Shown: in pieces, positions 9,815 to 21,190 of the stretch
Layout: the number at the start of each line of letters is the position of its first letter
Numbering within the stretch: position 1 is the first letter of the stretch
Assembly: GCF_000321225.1 (NCBI RefSeq)
Contig: NW_004451672.1
Span: 1-64,000 of the forward strand
Source: Odobenus rosmarus divergens
Lineage: Eukaryota; Chordata; Mammalia; Carnivora; Odobenidae
Length of the DNA: 64,000 bases
Reading direction: 5' to 3'
Notes under the pieces: model-generated
Databases searched by the model: none
Told to the model about the DNA's origin: nothing
The model's input: the letters and a program-made list of their open reading frames with translations, nothing else
Translations under genes and position numbers: made by a program

Positions 9815-12410
9815 AGCTTTTTTGAGGTATGGTTAACATATAATGACATACATACTTTTTTGAGGGGGGGCTTCAAAGTTGTATAGTGCTTTGTTCATTT
9901 CTTTGGAAACACATACATTTTAAATGTGCATTTTGATGAGATTTACTAGATTTTTGCTTCTGTGTAACCATGATCTTACACAAAAAACACTATTTGCATC
10001 ATCCTCCAGAGTTCTGTGGGGTACCTCCCTGCAAACCTGGGTCAGGGCCAGGCCCAGGCAAGCACTGCTCACCTTACTGTCAGCACAGATTTCCTTCCTC
10101 TTGTCTACAGTTTGCTACAAATAGTGCGTGATTTTGTGTTTGAACTCGCTCAGAAAACTATTGTTGAGATTTATCCATGTGGTCACATGCTTCCGTAGCT
10201 CATTGCTTTTGATTGCTGATTACTTTTCTATTGAATGAAGAGAAAACTTTTTTTTTTAAACCATTTCCTTGTTGAGGGACATTTTTTGTTTCCAGATTTT
10301 GCCTATTTTGAACAAAGAGTCTATGAACACTTGAGTATGAGTTTGTGTGATAGTGTTTTTGCTTCTCTTGGGTGAATACATAGGAATGGCATTTCTGAGT
10401 CACACTATAAACTCAGGTTTACCTTTATAATAAAATGTCAAAATTTTCAAAGGGGCTGTACTGTTGTGTAATCCCCCCACCCACGTAGGAGGGTGCCCCT
10501 TGTTCCATATCTGCACCAGCACTTGGTATTACTGGTCTTCTTACTGTTGGCCATGCTGAAGGGTATGTATTGTCTCCACATGGTGGTTTTAAAACAGATC
10601 CCCTGATCATTAGTGATGCTCAGCGTCCTTCCATGTGCTTTTTGGCTGTTTATATATCTTCTATTTTGAAGTGTCTGTTCAAATAGCTTGTCTATTTTTA
10701 AAAGTTGGTTTGTATGTCTTCTTTTTATTGAGTTGTAAGAGCTCTTTATATATTCTACATACAAATCTTCTTTCTGATATATATCTCACATATATTTTGT
10801 TCTGGTCTGTGACTTGCTTTTTTGTTTCCTTAAGTTTTCTGTCTTTTCAAAGAGTAGGCATTTTAATTAGTATAAAGTCTAATTTATCAAGCAACTTTAT
10901 GGTTTGTGCTTTTATGTCTTGTTTAAGACATCTTTCCCAAACCCATAGTCATGAAAGTTTTCCCAAGTTTCTTCTGGTTCAGTGTGTTCCCATGGAAATA
11001 TTATGTGAGCTGTATATACAATTTAATATTTTCTAATAGCCATGTAAAACAAGTAAAAAAAAAACAGAAAAAAATAATTTCAATAAAATATTTTTTTAAT
11101 CTAAGATATCCAAAAGAGTAATTTCTCAACATGTAATCAATATAAATGTTATAAATGAGATATTTTACATTTTTGGAGCTGAATCTTTGATATCTAGTGT
11201 GTGTTTTACAGTTTTAGTACATCCCAAATAGAAATAGCCACATTTCAATTGCTAGATAATCATGCCTGCCTAGGAGCTACCATGATGAACAGTGCAGTTG
11301 TAGACATTCGATAATTTAAACTTTTAAATGAGAATGTTGAGCGATTTTGAGTTAGTTTTTGTGTGTGGCATGAGGTAAGGGTAGAGGGTTATTTTTCTGT
11401 GTGGATGTCTATTTCCAGCACCATTTGTTGAAAAGATTACCTGTCCCCATTGAATTACCTGGGCCTCTTTGTCAAAACCAACATACAACATAGCGGCTGC
11501 ACTCTCTTCAACTGATCTATGGGTCTATTCTTTCCAACAAAGACACTGACGTGGCTCCCTGCTCATGTAGCTGGTGCTGCAGGGGCTAACATCAGTGCTC
11601 CAGGTCTGCTCTCTTATTTCACAGTTGTTTTGGGTACGGTAGGTTCTTTAGAATGTCCACATAAATTCTGAGATTAGCCTGTGGATTTATATATAAATAA
11701 AGACTGGCAGGATTTTGATTAGAATTGCATTGAATTTACAGATAAATTTGGATAGAAGTTGCATTTTAAGTATTCTGATTCTTTCAGTTCATGAACCATA
11801 GATAGATAGATATCTTACAGCTCAAAAACATACATACATATTACATCATTAACTTCCTCAACATATTTTGTACTTTTCTGATCTCATCCATATTTTGTTA
11901 CATTTAGTTCTAGGTATCTCTTGTTTACTTTTTTTAAAATTGATATTTTAATTGCTATCTTTTAAAACTTCAATTTCCAATTGCTCTTGCTGGTATATAG
12001 AAACAGATCTGATTGTTTTATATTGCCCTTGTGTCCTATGGCATGGCTAAGCTAACTCATTAGCTCTAAAATATGTTTAAATGTCTTGGGATTTCTATGT
12101 GTATGTCATTCATCCATTAAAAGAAGTAGTTTGGCTTCCTCATTTCTAATCTATGCCCTTTATAGATCTTCTTGCTTTATCACATTGGCTTTAGCCTCCG
12201 GGACAGGAATAGTCAGAATAGACATGCTTGTTTCCAACCTTAGGCAGAAAGCACTCAACCCTTCAGCCTTCGGTATAGACAAGGGTAAGGGATTCTCAAG
12301 GAGAGTGTTTATCAGGGTGCAGAGTTTCTCCTGTATACCTCTCTACGAGCTTTCGTAATGAATGGGGTTTGAATTTTGTGTGATGCTTCATCTTCAATTA
12401 TTGAGTCCAG
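9815..12410 (-). mobile_element. Decayed LINE-1 (3'UTR end and ORF2 C-terminal half), minus strand
   Basis: The left end has an L1 3' end in reverse (TTTTTTGAGGTATGGTTAAC). It is followed by ORF2 in reverse: CTCTTGGGTGAATACATAGG, GAGTTGTAAGAGCTCTTTAT, CAGCACCATTTGTTGAAAAG and TGTGTCCTATGGCATGGCTA-type blocks in the proper order. The minus frame at 10447-10764 keeps the ORF2 pattern of a tract before a Cys-Trp motif near the C terminus, but with many substitutions. Stops and frameshifts are frequent, so there is no coding capacity. A hAT-like element interrupts it at 10980-11297, so the LINE-1 is the older of the two. Confidence 0.85.
10980..11297. mobile_element. Complete non-autonomous hAT-like DNA transposon fossil inside the LINE-1
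   Basis: It starts CAGTGTGTTCCCATGG and ends GATGAACAGTGCAG, approximate terminal inverted repeats of the CAG(T/C)GCTGTCC type. The interior has the familiar order AATAGCCATGTAAAACAAGT, TCAACATGTAATCAATATAA, ATGAGATATTTTACAT, GTGTGTGTTTTACAG and AATAGCCACATTTCAATTG. I know this as a MER/hAT-type mammalian repeat but cannot give the subfamily. The flanking 8-base target duplications are no longer clear. Confidence 0.75.
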
Positions 12411-12663
12411 TTTGAGGCCATAGATTATAAGTGAAGCTCTCTGAAGAGGTAACAGTGTCCCCTGAGAAATTCTGGAGAACAAAATGAGCCACAACCCAGG
12501 TAGTGGTTTCTCAGTCTTTATGGGAAGAGAGCAAGGTCTGTTTCTGAGACGGGAGGCTGCCTAATGCTCATGTGATGTGAACAGACTTGAGCAGAGAAAG
12601 GCCAGTAAGCAGCAACTCAGAGTGGGAATGAGCCTCAGCCTCCTAACCTCTTCTTTGAAATAT

Positions 12664-12664
<1 letters not shown>

Positions 12665-12704
<40 letters not shown>
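12665..12704. repeat. (TG)n microsatellite
   Basis: Twenty uninterrupted TG units followed by a degenerate TG-rich tail to about 12732. It produces the poly-His-Thr peptides on the minus strand. Confidence 0.98.
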
Positions 12705-12707
<3 letters not shown>

Positions 12708-12999
12708 ACTGTGTGAGTGAGTCTGTGTGTAACCAAAGGGGAAGGGAACAGCAGAGGAGAAGGCAAAGGAGAGAGGGTGACAGCATGGGCAGGGATGGAA
12801 TGGAAGACAGGAGGACAGAACATGCAGAGACCACAGTGGGAGCCTTGGACCAGCATTCCTGCCCAGAGAAACAGCTGAGAACAGGACCCAGAGGCACATG
12901 CCCCCCACGGGCCAGAGGAAAAGGAGGGTGAGTAACTGCTACCTGATGCCATGGGTGATTGAGGCCACAGCGTCCTGTCTTTGGCGCTAAAACAGGTGA

Positions 13000-13110
13000 C
13001 ACTCCTATAATGCAGACAGTGCTCTGAGCACTTCTCAGACATAAACTCGCACACACCTCAAAGCGACCCCACCATGTAGGTTTTGCTACTATCCGCATGT
13101 TTCGGGTGAG
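13000..13110 (-). repeat. MIR SINE fragment
   Basis: CAGTGCTCTGAGCACTTCTC, then CTCAAAGCGACCCCACCATG, then GTAGGTTTTGCTACTATCCG and GGTGAGAATA. This follows the reverse MIR order: GCACTGTGCTAAGCGCTTTA, then TCCTCACAACAACCCTATGA, GGTAGGTACTATTATCCCC and the GATGAGGAAA block. It is moderately diverged. Confidence 0.65.
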
Positions 13111-14351
13111 AATAGTGTGGTGCCCAGCATGAGTGCCTATCACTGCGTCCAGTGGTGCTGATGCCAGGCTCCAGGACTGGGCGGGGAGCCCGCAGGTGGA
13201 CATGGCCCTTCAAGCTTGTCTTCTGTAGGAACCTTGGCCAGCCCAAGGCTCCAGGGCCAGGGACTCCCAATCCAGGGTGGAGGGGCTGGGGGATGGGAGG
13301 CAGCCTCTCTGGACAGAGACCCTCGCTGGAGTGTCAGGAAGATGATGAGGGGAATGAGCTGCATACAACTCAGACAGGACAGAGACCTTTGAACTCAAAT
13401 TGGTGGTAAAGGTGTCGAGGGAAGAGGGCATCTGGTCACAATTGGTCAGAATTGTGATCAGACTGTGGCGGCCCATCTTTTGTCTGTTCTCCCCTCCCGG
13501 CTTCCCACAAAACTCTTGCCCTGGATATGTTCTCCATCTCAGGGTCTCAGAAAAAAAAATGTTTTCTGAGTATTTTTGTTAAAAAAAAATGAGAACTAAC
13601 AGAGGAAACATGAAAAATGAGTTTAAATATTAATTAATTAATTAGTTGTGAGATAACTATTCACCAAAGTAGAAAATTAAATCAATGGGATTGCCCATAA
13701 AGTTCCTAAGCCATTATGTTCTCAGGCAAACAGGGTTAAAAAGAAATCTCCCAATGGCATACTGGAGCATGGAACTGTTTCCCATCATGTTAAAATATAG
13801 TTTTGAAGGATTTTATATATTAAAAAATACCCTCAGTTCTCTTATTTGAAGGCATGTACATTGTAGAAATAATAACTTAATGAGTATATTTGGTGTTAGG
13901 ACTATAGATAAATGTAATTTTCTTTACCTTGGTTTTCTTTTCTTTATAATGATAAAATGTGCAAAATTTTTGTTTCATACATTTTAATATGTTTCTGGAT
14001 GTTCCTATATTTGATCAGACTTCTCTAACCCAGAAACAGAAGAACAGAAAGGATGAATACAGGGCTTCTCCCTGGAACATCCATTTCAAATGAGGATTTG
14101 GGGAGAGTGTATGTGGTGTGTTTGTACAACTGAGTAGGTAGAAGAGAAACTTGGCCTACATGATTGATAAAAAACAAGAAATTTTTAAAAATTATGCTTG
14201 TGTTAATGGCTTCTTCTTGAGGTGTTCCTTAGAATTTTGCTACATCAGTATGGGTACTTGAAAGACATGAATTTGAGGTGCTCTGAGGAACACATGAGAA
14301 TAATTCCTAATTAATAATAATAATAAAAAAAGCTATGTTCACTCATGACCA
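13111..14351. other. No recognised gene; AT-rich second half
   Basis: 13140-13480 is GC-rich, with overlapping frames on both strands and no motif. 13540-14350 is AT-rich and includes short TTAA and TAA runs (13625-13650, 14308-14332). Nothing can be named. Confidence 0.45.
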
Positions 14352-14687
14352 CAGTTGATCCTTCAAGAGCTTGGAGGTTTGGGGTGTTAACATCCTTGTT
14401 TAAGCCAGAAATCCACATTTAATGATGGACTGCCCCAAAACTTAATTACCGATAGCCTACTATGGACTGGAAACGTTGCTGATCCCATAAGTAGTCAATG
14501 AACACATGTTTTGTATGTTGTATGCATTAAATAGTGTATTCTTACAATAAAGTGAACTAGAGCAAAGAAAATGTTATGAAGAAAAGCATAAGGAAGAAAA
14601 AATACAGAGTACTGACCTGTATTTGTCTGAAAAAACTATGGAAAGCAGATCTGCACACTTTAAACCCATGTTGTTCAAGGTGCAACT
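14352..14687 (+). mobile_element. Complete Tigger-like (Tc1/mariner) non-autonomous DNA transposon fossil
   Basis: The left end CAGTTGATCCTTCAAGAGC and the right end TGTTCAAGGTGCAACTC form diverged terminal inverted repeats of the CAGTTGACCCTTGAACAAC type. Inside, CCCCAAAACTTAATTACCG, ATAGCCTACTATGGACTGG, ACACATGTTTTGTATGTTG and TTCTTACAATAAAGTGAACT follow the order I know for this family. The body, about 336 bp, is too short to encode a transposase. The flanking TA target duplication is not preserved clearly. Confidence 0.8.
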
Positions 14688-15941
14688 CTGTGTGTGGGGG
14701 CCACACATTTGTAGGAGAAGTGCTGTCAGTGAGGGATTGTGAGAACATCCGGAAATGTAAGGTAAAATTGAATCCCATGTTTCTAGACAGCATATGTGAA
14801 TTCAGAAAGAAAGCAAAATTCGGTCTTCTCATTAAACACAAGCAACCTACATTTGGCTCTAAAGGAGCTCCATGAGAGTTGCTCCTCTTTCCTCGGGGCT
14901 TTGCTCAAACATCTGCGAGGTGCTCTTGGTGCCTTTTGCCTCTCCTGTGAAGCAGGAGCAGACTTAGTAGAGACTTATTCCTTTAGAATGAAAAGAAAAA
15001 CCCGCTAGAATTTATTAAGAACTTGGTTGTGCTCTACTGGCGTTGGTTTGATGTTCTTCGTGTAGATGGCTCTTCTGTACTTGACGTCCTGGGCCTTATT
15101 GACAGCCTTCTGAGATTGCTTTGAATTTTCTAAGTATGTAGTATTGTCAGTCATTATATATGGGCTCGTTGTTACTGCGTTCCTCTGGATGAATGTGTTT
15201 AAATTTACCTTCCTTTAGAAACTGGAAGCTGACTTTATTTATGTGATCGATTACAAAATGGGCCTTGATCTTTCCTCTTTTCCTTCACCTTCACCCTTTG
15301 TCAGGAAGCATTTCTTCCTCATCTGATTTTGAGCTTGATGCTTAACTTGTTCTGGCTCATGGGATGTCAGCCAAGTGATGCAAGCTGAACCCTGCAGAGC
15401 ATTTGTGTCGGTAGGTCCACACAGGCTAGTCTTGCTCTCCGTCATGCCCATGAGAAAGACATGTCAAGGCTAGCCTGCAGGTGCCAGGAGAGGCTGGGAG
15501 GAATGAGCGGAGTGGAATGGTCTCCATCGACCCACTGAGCCCATTGGACAATCAGCGGTCTGCTCCCTGGCATGCAAGCAAACCAGCAAGGACCACAGCA
15601 CATGCCACCAACCCCAGCCTAGACAGTAGCTCGCATGCTTCTGAGAGAAATAGAACTTACCGTTTTAAGTCCTTGAAGTCTTATGGGTATTTCTCACGCA
15701 GCACTACTGTGATGATCAACACAGCAGTAATACTATCACACCAAAGGGCCATCATACACGCCTAAAATATCTAGTATTTTCTTTGGGACAAGTTGACTGC
15801 TGGAAGTTAAAAGTGATGAAGAAACTAATTGAACATTGGGAAATCATGAGGAAAATGTTATTACAGTGAGCTGAAAAATGCTAGTCCTCCTTAGATGGTC
15901 CAGAAGATTCTGAAGGAATACTGCATTGGTAGCTTAGGAAA

Positions 15942-15942
<1 letters not shown>
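14688..15942. other. No recognised gene; one peptide-like minus frame
   Basis: Sequence of mixed composition. Apart from the minus-strand open frame at 15005-15214 (listed separately) and chance plus frames such as 15481-15765, I see nothing that can be supported. Confidence 0.45.
15005..15214 (-). other. Peptide-like open frame, possible exon or pseudogene remnant (weak)
   Basis: The minus strand is stop-free for 69 codons before a TAG at 15007-15005, and upstream it is bounded by TAA at 15217-15215. The translation is polar and Lys/Gln/Asn/Thr-rich, with a C-terminal run AQDVKYRRAIYTKN followed by IKPTPVEHNQVLNKF. It has the look of a real protein tail, and a TTCCAG lies just upstream on the minus strand. 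I do not recognise a family. A frame of this length can easily occur by chance in DNA of this composition, so this is only a candidate. Confidence 0.15.

Positions 15943-15979
<37 letters not shown>
15943..15979. repeat. (CA)n microsatellite
   Basis: An uninterrupted CA array of about 18 units. Confidence 0.98.
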
Positions 15980-15981
<2 letters not shown>

Positions 15982-17681
15982 TTAATAGTCGATCAGATTT
16001 GCACGGGGCGAGGGAACTTCTAAACAGGTGGCTGCAAGTATCTTTGTCTCTTACTAGCTGCCTATGATAAGATACTTAAATACTTCAGGAAAGAGATGAA
16101 CACAATAAAGAACTGGCCAATTAAGGTGTAATCTGGAGAGACTACTACATCCAGATTTTCTGGGATTGGGGTGGGAGGATCGAAAGGAAAATATGTGTCC
16201 CTTCAATTTTTCCAACAAAGAAAATAGTCTTAAGTTATAATACAGCATCAGGATAAAAATAAAGTCTATGATCTTTATTGTTAAGTCATCTGAAAGAACT
16301 AAGCTAGTCTAGTAGACCCTCCATCTGAAGGAGAACAAGTAGGAACCGTATTATCCCATGACAGCCTTGTATAAGCGGAGTAGCTCTGTGGTGTCTAGAA
16401 AGAGAAGCACTGAAACACACGGACACACAGACACACACCAGAAGATTAAGGCTTTTGGTATGTGGAAAACAACTTAAATCTAAAACACAGAAAACCTACA
16501 CATTTTTAAATTGTTGAGGGTTTTGTTTTGTTTTTGAGTGTTTACTTTTAAGTTGGTTGATCCAGCAAAAGCACTAGCAAATAGCAAATTAAAACTGTTC
16601 CCAAATGTAGGAAGGCTCGTAGGAAGTTTCTCTGGACCAGAAACTGTCCATGGTAGGAACCAGGGTGAGAAATCTGTGTGGGAGGCATGTCTTCCAGCGT
16701 CTACGGAAGAAGGCGAGAAGCCTGGGCAGAGGGCAGAGCCTGTCCCCACCCCAAGATGAAAGAGGCCCCGCAATGCACCCCTACCAGGATTCAGGGAGGA
16801 GCTGTGGACCAGGGAGGCTCTGGAGCTCTGTCTTCCCATTGAGTGAAGATGTGGACCATGGTTATCTTGCCCATTTTGCACCACATGTATTGGGTGTTTC
16901 AGTGTTGGGTCATTTCAGTGTTGGGTCATTTGTCTTTATAGTTCACAGTTCTTTGGATCAAGGGCAGACACATGAATCTAAAAAACTCACAAGATCCTGG
17001 ACAGCACATTTAATACTGTGATGAGGTTTGGGATAATCCTGGGGATGGGTTTAAGCATATTTTCTAAGTGGAAGCAAAGTAAATAGCTGTGGGCAGACTT
17101 AGTCGATTGAAATCAATGGTCCTTCCCGGCATCCTTGCCCTTCCCTGTGGGACATTGCGGTGATTTCCACCTTAGACCTGACCTCAGTCACAGGACTGCT
17201 TTGGCCACACAAAAGGATGCAAGAAATGCTGGGGAAGTGTTTGCACAACTGAGTCTGTACTCGCCGCTGACAATAGCCATTGTTACGAGACCACCGTGCC
17301 CCCACTGTACCGGTGGTCCTGGTGGGGGGAGAAGAGAAACATGTGTCAGTCAGCCATTGGCATTCGAGCTGGCCCATCCGCGACTGTGAGAACTGCCCAC
17401 AGGCATACCTAGATACTTCACCGGGCTTTTGTGGTTGTTTGTTAGGCAGTGTTATTGTGATGACAGATAACTGACTTAGTTAAGCTATGTAGGTCCGCAA
17501 ACCTCGTCTTTATTATAGGAACAGCACTGAGTATCCTCATGTCTTTCTGCAGTCCATGCTACCCATAGATTTAAGCACCCAAAAGTCTAATGGTTAAAGC
17601 ATGTCTAAACCTTCCTCCAAAAAGCTACACACGAGTTGGCTTCAATACACTCCAGTTTTTAGGGAATATAACCCTTCTTTT
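15980..17681. other. No recognised gene; one short tandem duplication
   Basis: Frames of 60-134 codons on both strands overlap one another at 16480-17400 and show no motif. A 16-base unit, TTCAGTGTTGGGTCAT, is perfectly duplicated in tandem at 16898-16929. A CA-rich patch is at 16415-16440. Nothing else can be named. Confidence 0.45.
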
Positions 17682-17705
17682 TTTTAAGGCTGAATGATAT
17701 CCCAT

Positions 17706-17742
17706 TGTGTGTGTGTGTGTGTGTGTGTATATACATATATAT
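17706..17742. repeat. (GT)n(AT)n microsatellite inside LINE-1
   Basis: A GT run to about 17728 followed by TATATACATATATAT. It sits where LINE-1 normally carries a TATATATATAC stretch, so it probably expanded from that seed. Confidence 0.9.
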
Positions 17743-18330
17743 CACATTTTCTTTATTAATTCACCCATCACAGACACTTGGGTTGCTTTTAGGTCTTGGC
17801 TACAGTAAATAATGTTGCCATGACCATGGGAATGCAGATATCTTTTTGAGATCCTGATTTCAATTATTTTGGATAAATATTCAGAAGTGGGACTGCTGGA
17901 TGATGATGTAATTCTATTTTTAACTTTCTGAGGAAGCTCCATACTGTTGTCCGGAGTGGCTGCACCAGTTTGCATTCCCACCAACAGCTCCCTTTCTCCA
18001 CGTCCTCACCCGAATTTGTTATCTCTTATCTTTTTGATTCTAGCCATTCTAACAGGTGTCAGGGGACCTCTCAGTGTGGTTTTGACTTGCATTTCCTCGA
18101 TGACGAGTGATGTTGAGCATCTTTTCAGGTACCTGCTGGCCATTTGGATGTCTTCTTTGGAGAAATGTCTATTCAAGTTCTTAGCTCATTTTTTAATTGG
18201 GTTATTTGGGTTCTTTGCGCTGTTGAGTTGTAAGAATGCCTTATATATTTTGGAAATTAACCCATATCTGATGGATGATTTGCAAATATTTTCTCACGTT
18301 CCATTGGTTGTATTTCACTCTGTTGACTAT

Positions 18331-18370
18331 TTCTTTTGCCGTGAGGAAGCTTCTTTTGCTGTGAAGAAGC
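18331..18370. repeat. 20-base tandem duplication within LINE-1
   Basis: TTCTTTTGCCGTGAGGAAGC (18331-18350) is followed directly by TTCTTTTGCTGTGAAGAAGC (18351-18370), with two mismatches. Confidence 0.9.
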
Positions 18371-18389
18371 TTCCTCTATTGATGTAGTC

Positions 18390-18900
18390 AATGGAGGAAA
18401 TCCTGCTATTTGCCACAATATGGATGGATGAACCTAGAGGTCATCATGCTAAGTGAAAGAAGTCCGTCACGGGACAAATACTGCATAATTTCACTTATAT
18501 GAGGTATCTAAAGTAGTCAAACTCAGAGAAGTAGAGAGCAGGGTGGTGGTTGCCAGGGGCTGGGAGTGAGGGAAGAGGAAATTTGTTCAGTGGGTATAAA
18601 GTTTATATTGCATAGGTTGAATAAATTGTCAAGATCTGCTTTGCATCATTGTCCCTTTAGTTAACACTGTATTCTGCACTTTAAAGTAAGTAAAGAGAGT
18701 AGACCTCAGGTTACGTGTTCTCACCACCAAACACACAAACCATGGAAGAACACAGCCATACTTTTGGAGGTCATGGATATGTTTGGTACCTTGGTTGTGG
18801 TCATCGTACCACAGGTATATGCATATGTTCAGACTCAAGATGTATACCTTAAATGTGTGCAGATTTCTGAATATCAATTATAGCTCAATAAAGCTAAAAA
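18390..18900 (+). mobile_element. LINE-1 3'UTR, forward half of the twin-primed insertion
   Basis: Starts ATGGAGGAAATCCTGCTATT and continues GATGGATGAACCTAGAGGTC, ATCATGCTAAGTGAAAGAAG and TTGCCAGGGGCTGGGAGTG. It ends with TCAATTATAGCTCAATAAAG and an A-rich tail near 18900. The order is the standard older LINE-1 3' end. It pairs with the inverted segment immediately to its left. Confidence 0.9.
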
Positions 18901-18956
18901 ATACCATAAACCTAATAAATACAATTTGAGTTTCGACTGGAGCGTATGCCCTGAAT

Positions 18957-18957
18957 G

Positions 18958-18992
<35 letters not shown>

Positions 18993-18995
18993 GTG
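18957..18995. repeat. (TG)n microsatellite
   Basis: A TG array with a single GTTT interruption near 18972. Confidence 0.97.
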
Positions 18996-20784
18996 AGGTT
19001 TCCAGGGGAAAAAAAATGCATGTTCAGGAAATCCAGGCTATTTTGTCTGGACTACTCATCTGGAAGGAGAAACATCACAGGGGACTACTTTCTGAGGAGA
19101 TTCTGAATTAATACATTCTGATGATGTAGCATATTTCTGTGCCCCACTGCCTAACCACTGATTGAAAATGTCACCAAAAATAGATTATGTATGTGTGGGG
19201 GAAAAAGAAGCTTGTGTCTAATCTGCTGGTAGATACTTGTGAAAACCAATTTACTTGAGAAATAAATAGGGTATCATTTAATTTAAGTGGAACCGCAAAT
19301 ATGCTCCAGCAATTTTTCTGACCACAACTTCCATCTTCTAAAATCTAAAAATAAGAATTACATTTCATCAGTAAAGGGCCTTAGAATAGAGGAAGTTAGG
19401 ATTTTCAATTTGTATGCATGCTAACTAGTCACTTCATCCTCAAGCTGTAATTGAAAGTCTTTTATATGGTAAATTCAGTATAATTACAGAGCCAGAATAT
19501 AGTAAATAAGCCAAAGAAGTTCTTTGAAAACAAAAACTTAATTTTCAGTTTTTAGCACGTACTTAATATTTGGCCTTTTATGAATAAGACTTTAAATGTC
19601 TCTTGTGAATGGCATGAACTGTATTTCCAGGTGCAGTAGTATTTTCCTGGGAAAATGAGTTCCTCTTTCAAAGTAGGAAATGGGCAAAGAGCATATTTGG
19701 CTTAATACATGATTATTTTTCTCTTGATAACAAAGACTCGATAATTTTAGAGAAAGACGTTTCTTTCCTGACCATTTATCAGCTCTCCCTCTGGAACTGC
19801 CTTATTTGTATCTTCTTATTTTGTCACATCTAACTGAAAACTCTTCAAAATGACTTTATCTGAAGGTCAGCTACCTTTTCTATCCAATTTAATTTTATCT
19901 TCGGAATTTTGTGACTTTGGATTTGGGTTAGCGATGAGTGAAGATAAGAGCACTGCCGGAGGCCCCTGCGCCTTGGTGGCTGGAAACCACGGTTTTGGGC
20001 AGCCTGGGTGGAGGGCAGCTGCCGGCGAGACCTCTTCGAAGGGTGAGCTCTGAAGCGAACCCCTAGCAGGTCAGCACAGAAAACTTGTGAAGTCATTTGA
20101 AGACTGAATGGTCTCCCAGACTAGGAAGACCAGTTAGGGGTCTGATGAAGGTAACCATGTGCCACAAGAGTGGAGGGGTCCCCAGAAGGGAGTCTTGTGG
20201 TTTGCATTGAGGGGATTGAGAAAGAAAGAGAAAACACCCCGAAACACATATTTCCAGTGACATCAAAGAGGACAGCCTTAAAAATGAATGTGTAGTATCC
20301 CAATCTTATTGGTAATAAATTGTTATAGTGAAATAGATGTTTTGGGCTATTTAGCTTTTGGGTGTCATCAAATGATGTTGGCTAACTCATCTCCCTTGTT
20401 CCGATCTTTGCACAATAAGCAGCCTCTTGCTTTTCATTTGACTTCCCATGTAGGGCTTCTGATAGGAACATGATGTCGGAGTTTCGCTGAAATGCACATA
20501 CTAGTCTAACTGACAGTATTATCTTTGCTTCCATGTTAATATCAGCCTTCTGCTTTTTCTGATCAGTCTCATTAATGCCTCTGCTGCATTAAATCTCCCA
20601 CGTGTGCAGGCAAAATCAAGTTGTTTCTTAATTTGTTTGTATTTCTTTCTGCCAGACCCATACATCAGAAGGCTTTAGGGACCCTACAATAATGCAGAGC
20701 CATGTTGGAAGCCCTTTACCAGCTTTTCAGAGGATCCTTCTGTCTCACTGGGCATGCCGCTGTTGGGAGCCATTTCTGGGATTG
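18996..20784. other. No recognised gene or repeat
   Basis: Mostly AT-rich. A GC-richer patch at 19950-20060 has opposing short frames without motifs. Nothing is supported. Confidence 0.45.
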
Positions 20785-21190
20785 GTTTCCTGTGCCTATC
20801 AGGACAAATTATCACAAACTGGTGGCTTGAAATAACAGTAGTTGATTCTTTCATGGTCCTGAAGTCCAAGAGTCCAGACTCAAGTTTTTTTTAGAGCCAC
20901 ACCCCTCTGGAGACTCTGGGAGGATCCTCCCTTGTCTCTTTCAGCCTCCGGTGGCCCCCCAGCATCCTTGGCTTTTGGGTGCATCTCTCCACTCTCTGCC
21001 TCTATGGTCACATTTCCTCAGCCTCTTTGTGTGTCTTCTCCTGCCTCTGATGAGGACATTTGTCATTGGATTTAGGGTCACCTGGATAATCCAGGGTGAT
21101 CTCAGCATAAGCTCCTTAACTTAATTACATTTGCAAAGACCTTTTTTTCCACACAAGGTCACATTCATAGGATGTGTGTTTTAGAACATG
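20785..21190 (+). repeat. Ancient interspersed repeat of the 'GCTGCCATAACA' type, copy 2
   Basis: The blocks, in order: CCTGTGCCTATCAGGACAAA, ACTGGTGGCTTGAAATAACA, CATGGTCCTGAAGTCCAAGA, TGATGAGGACATTTGTCATT, GGATTTAGGGTCACCTGG, CTCCTTAACTTAATTACATT and TTCACACAAGGTCACATTC-like sequence. It is more diverged than the other two copies and has the same orientation. Confidence 0.7.

Larger units (their letters stand above)
17682..18389 (-). mobile_element. LINE-1 ORF2 C-terminal segment, inverted half of a twin-primed insertion
   Basis: It reads as LINE-1 in reverse: GGCTGAATGATATCCCATTG, a GT/AT microsatellite, CACTTGGGTTGCTTTTAGG, ATTCAGAAGTGGGACTGCTG, AGTGGCTGCACCAGTTTGC, TTTGACTTGCATTTCCTCGA, TTTGGAGAAATGTCTATTCA and GAGTTGTAAGAATGCC. 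At 18389/18390 the orientation flips to the plus-strand 3'UTR. The two halves are contiguous in LINE-1 coordinates, because the inverted half ends at the 'ATTCAGCC' block and the forward half begins with the next block, GGAGGAAATCCTGC. There is no coding capacity. Confidence 0.85.

Noticed and set aside
12635..13203. Minus-strand frames of 115-186 codons near 12.6-13.2 kb
   Set aside because: They translate the TG microsatellite as poly-His-Thr and run in three overlapping frames. One also crosses a MIR fragment.
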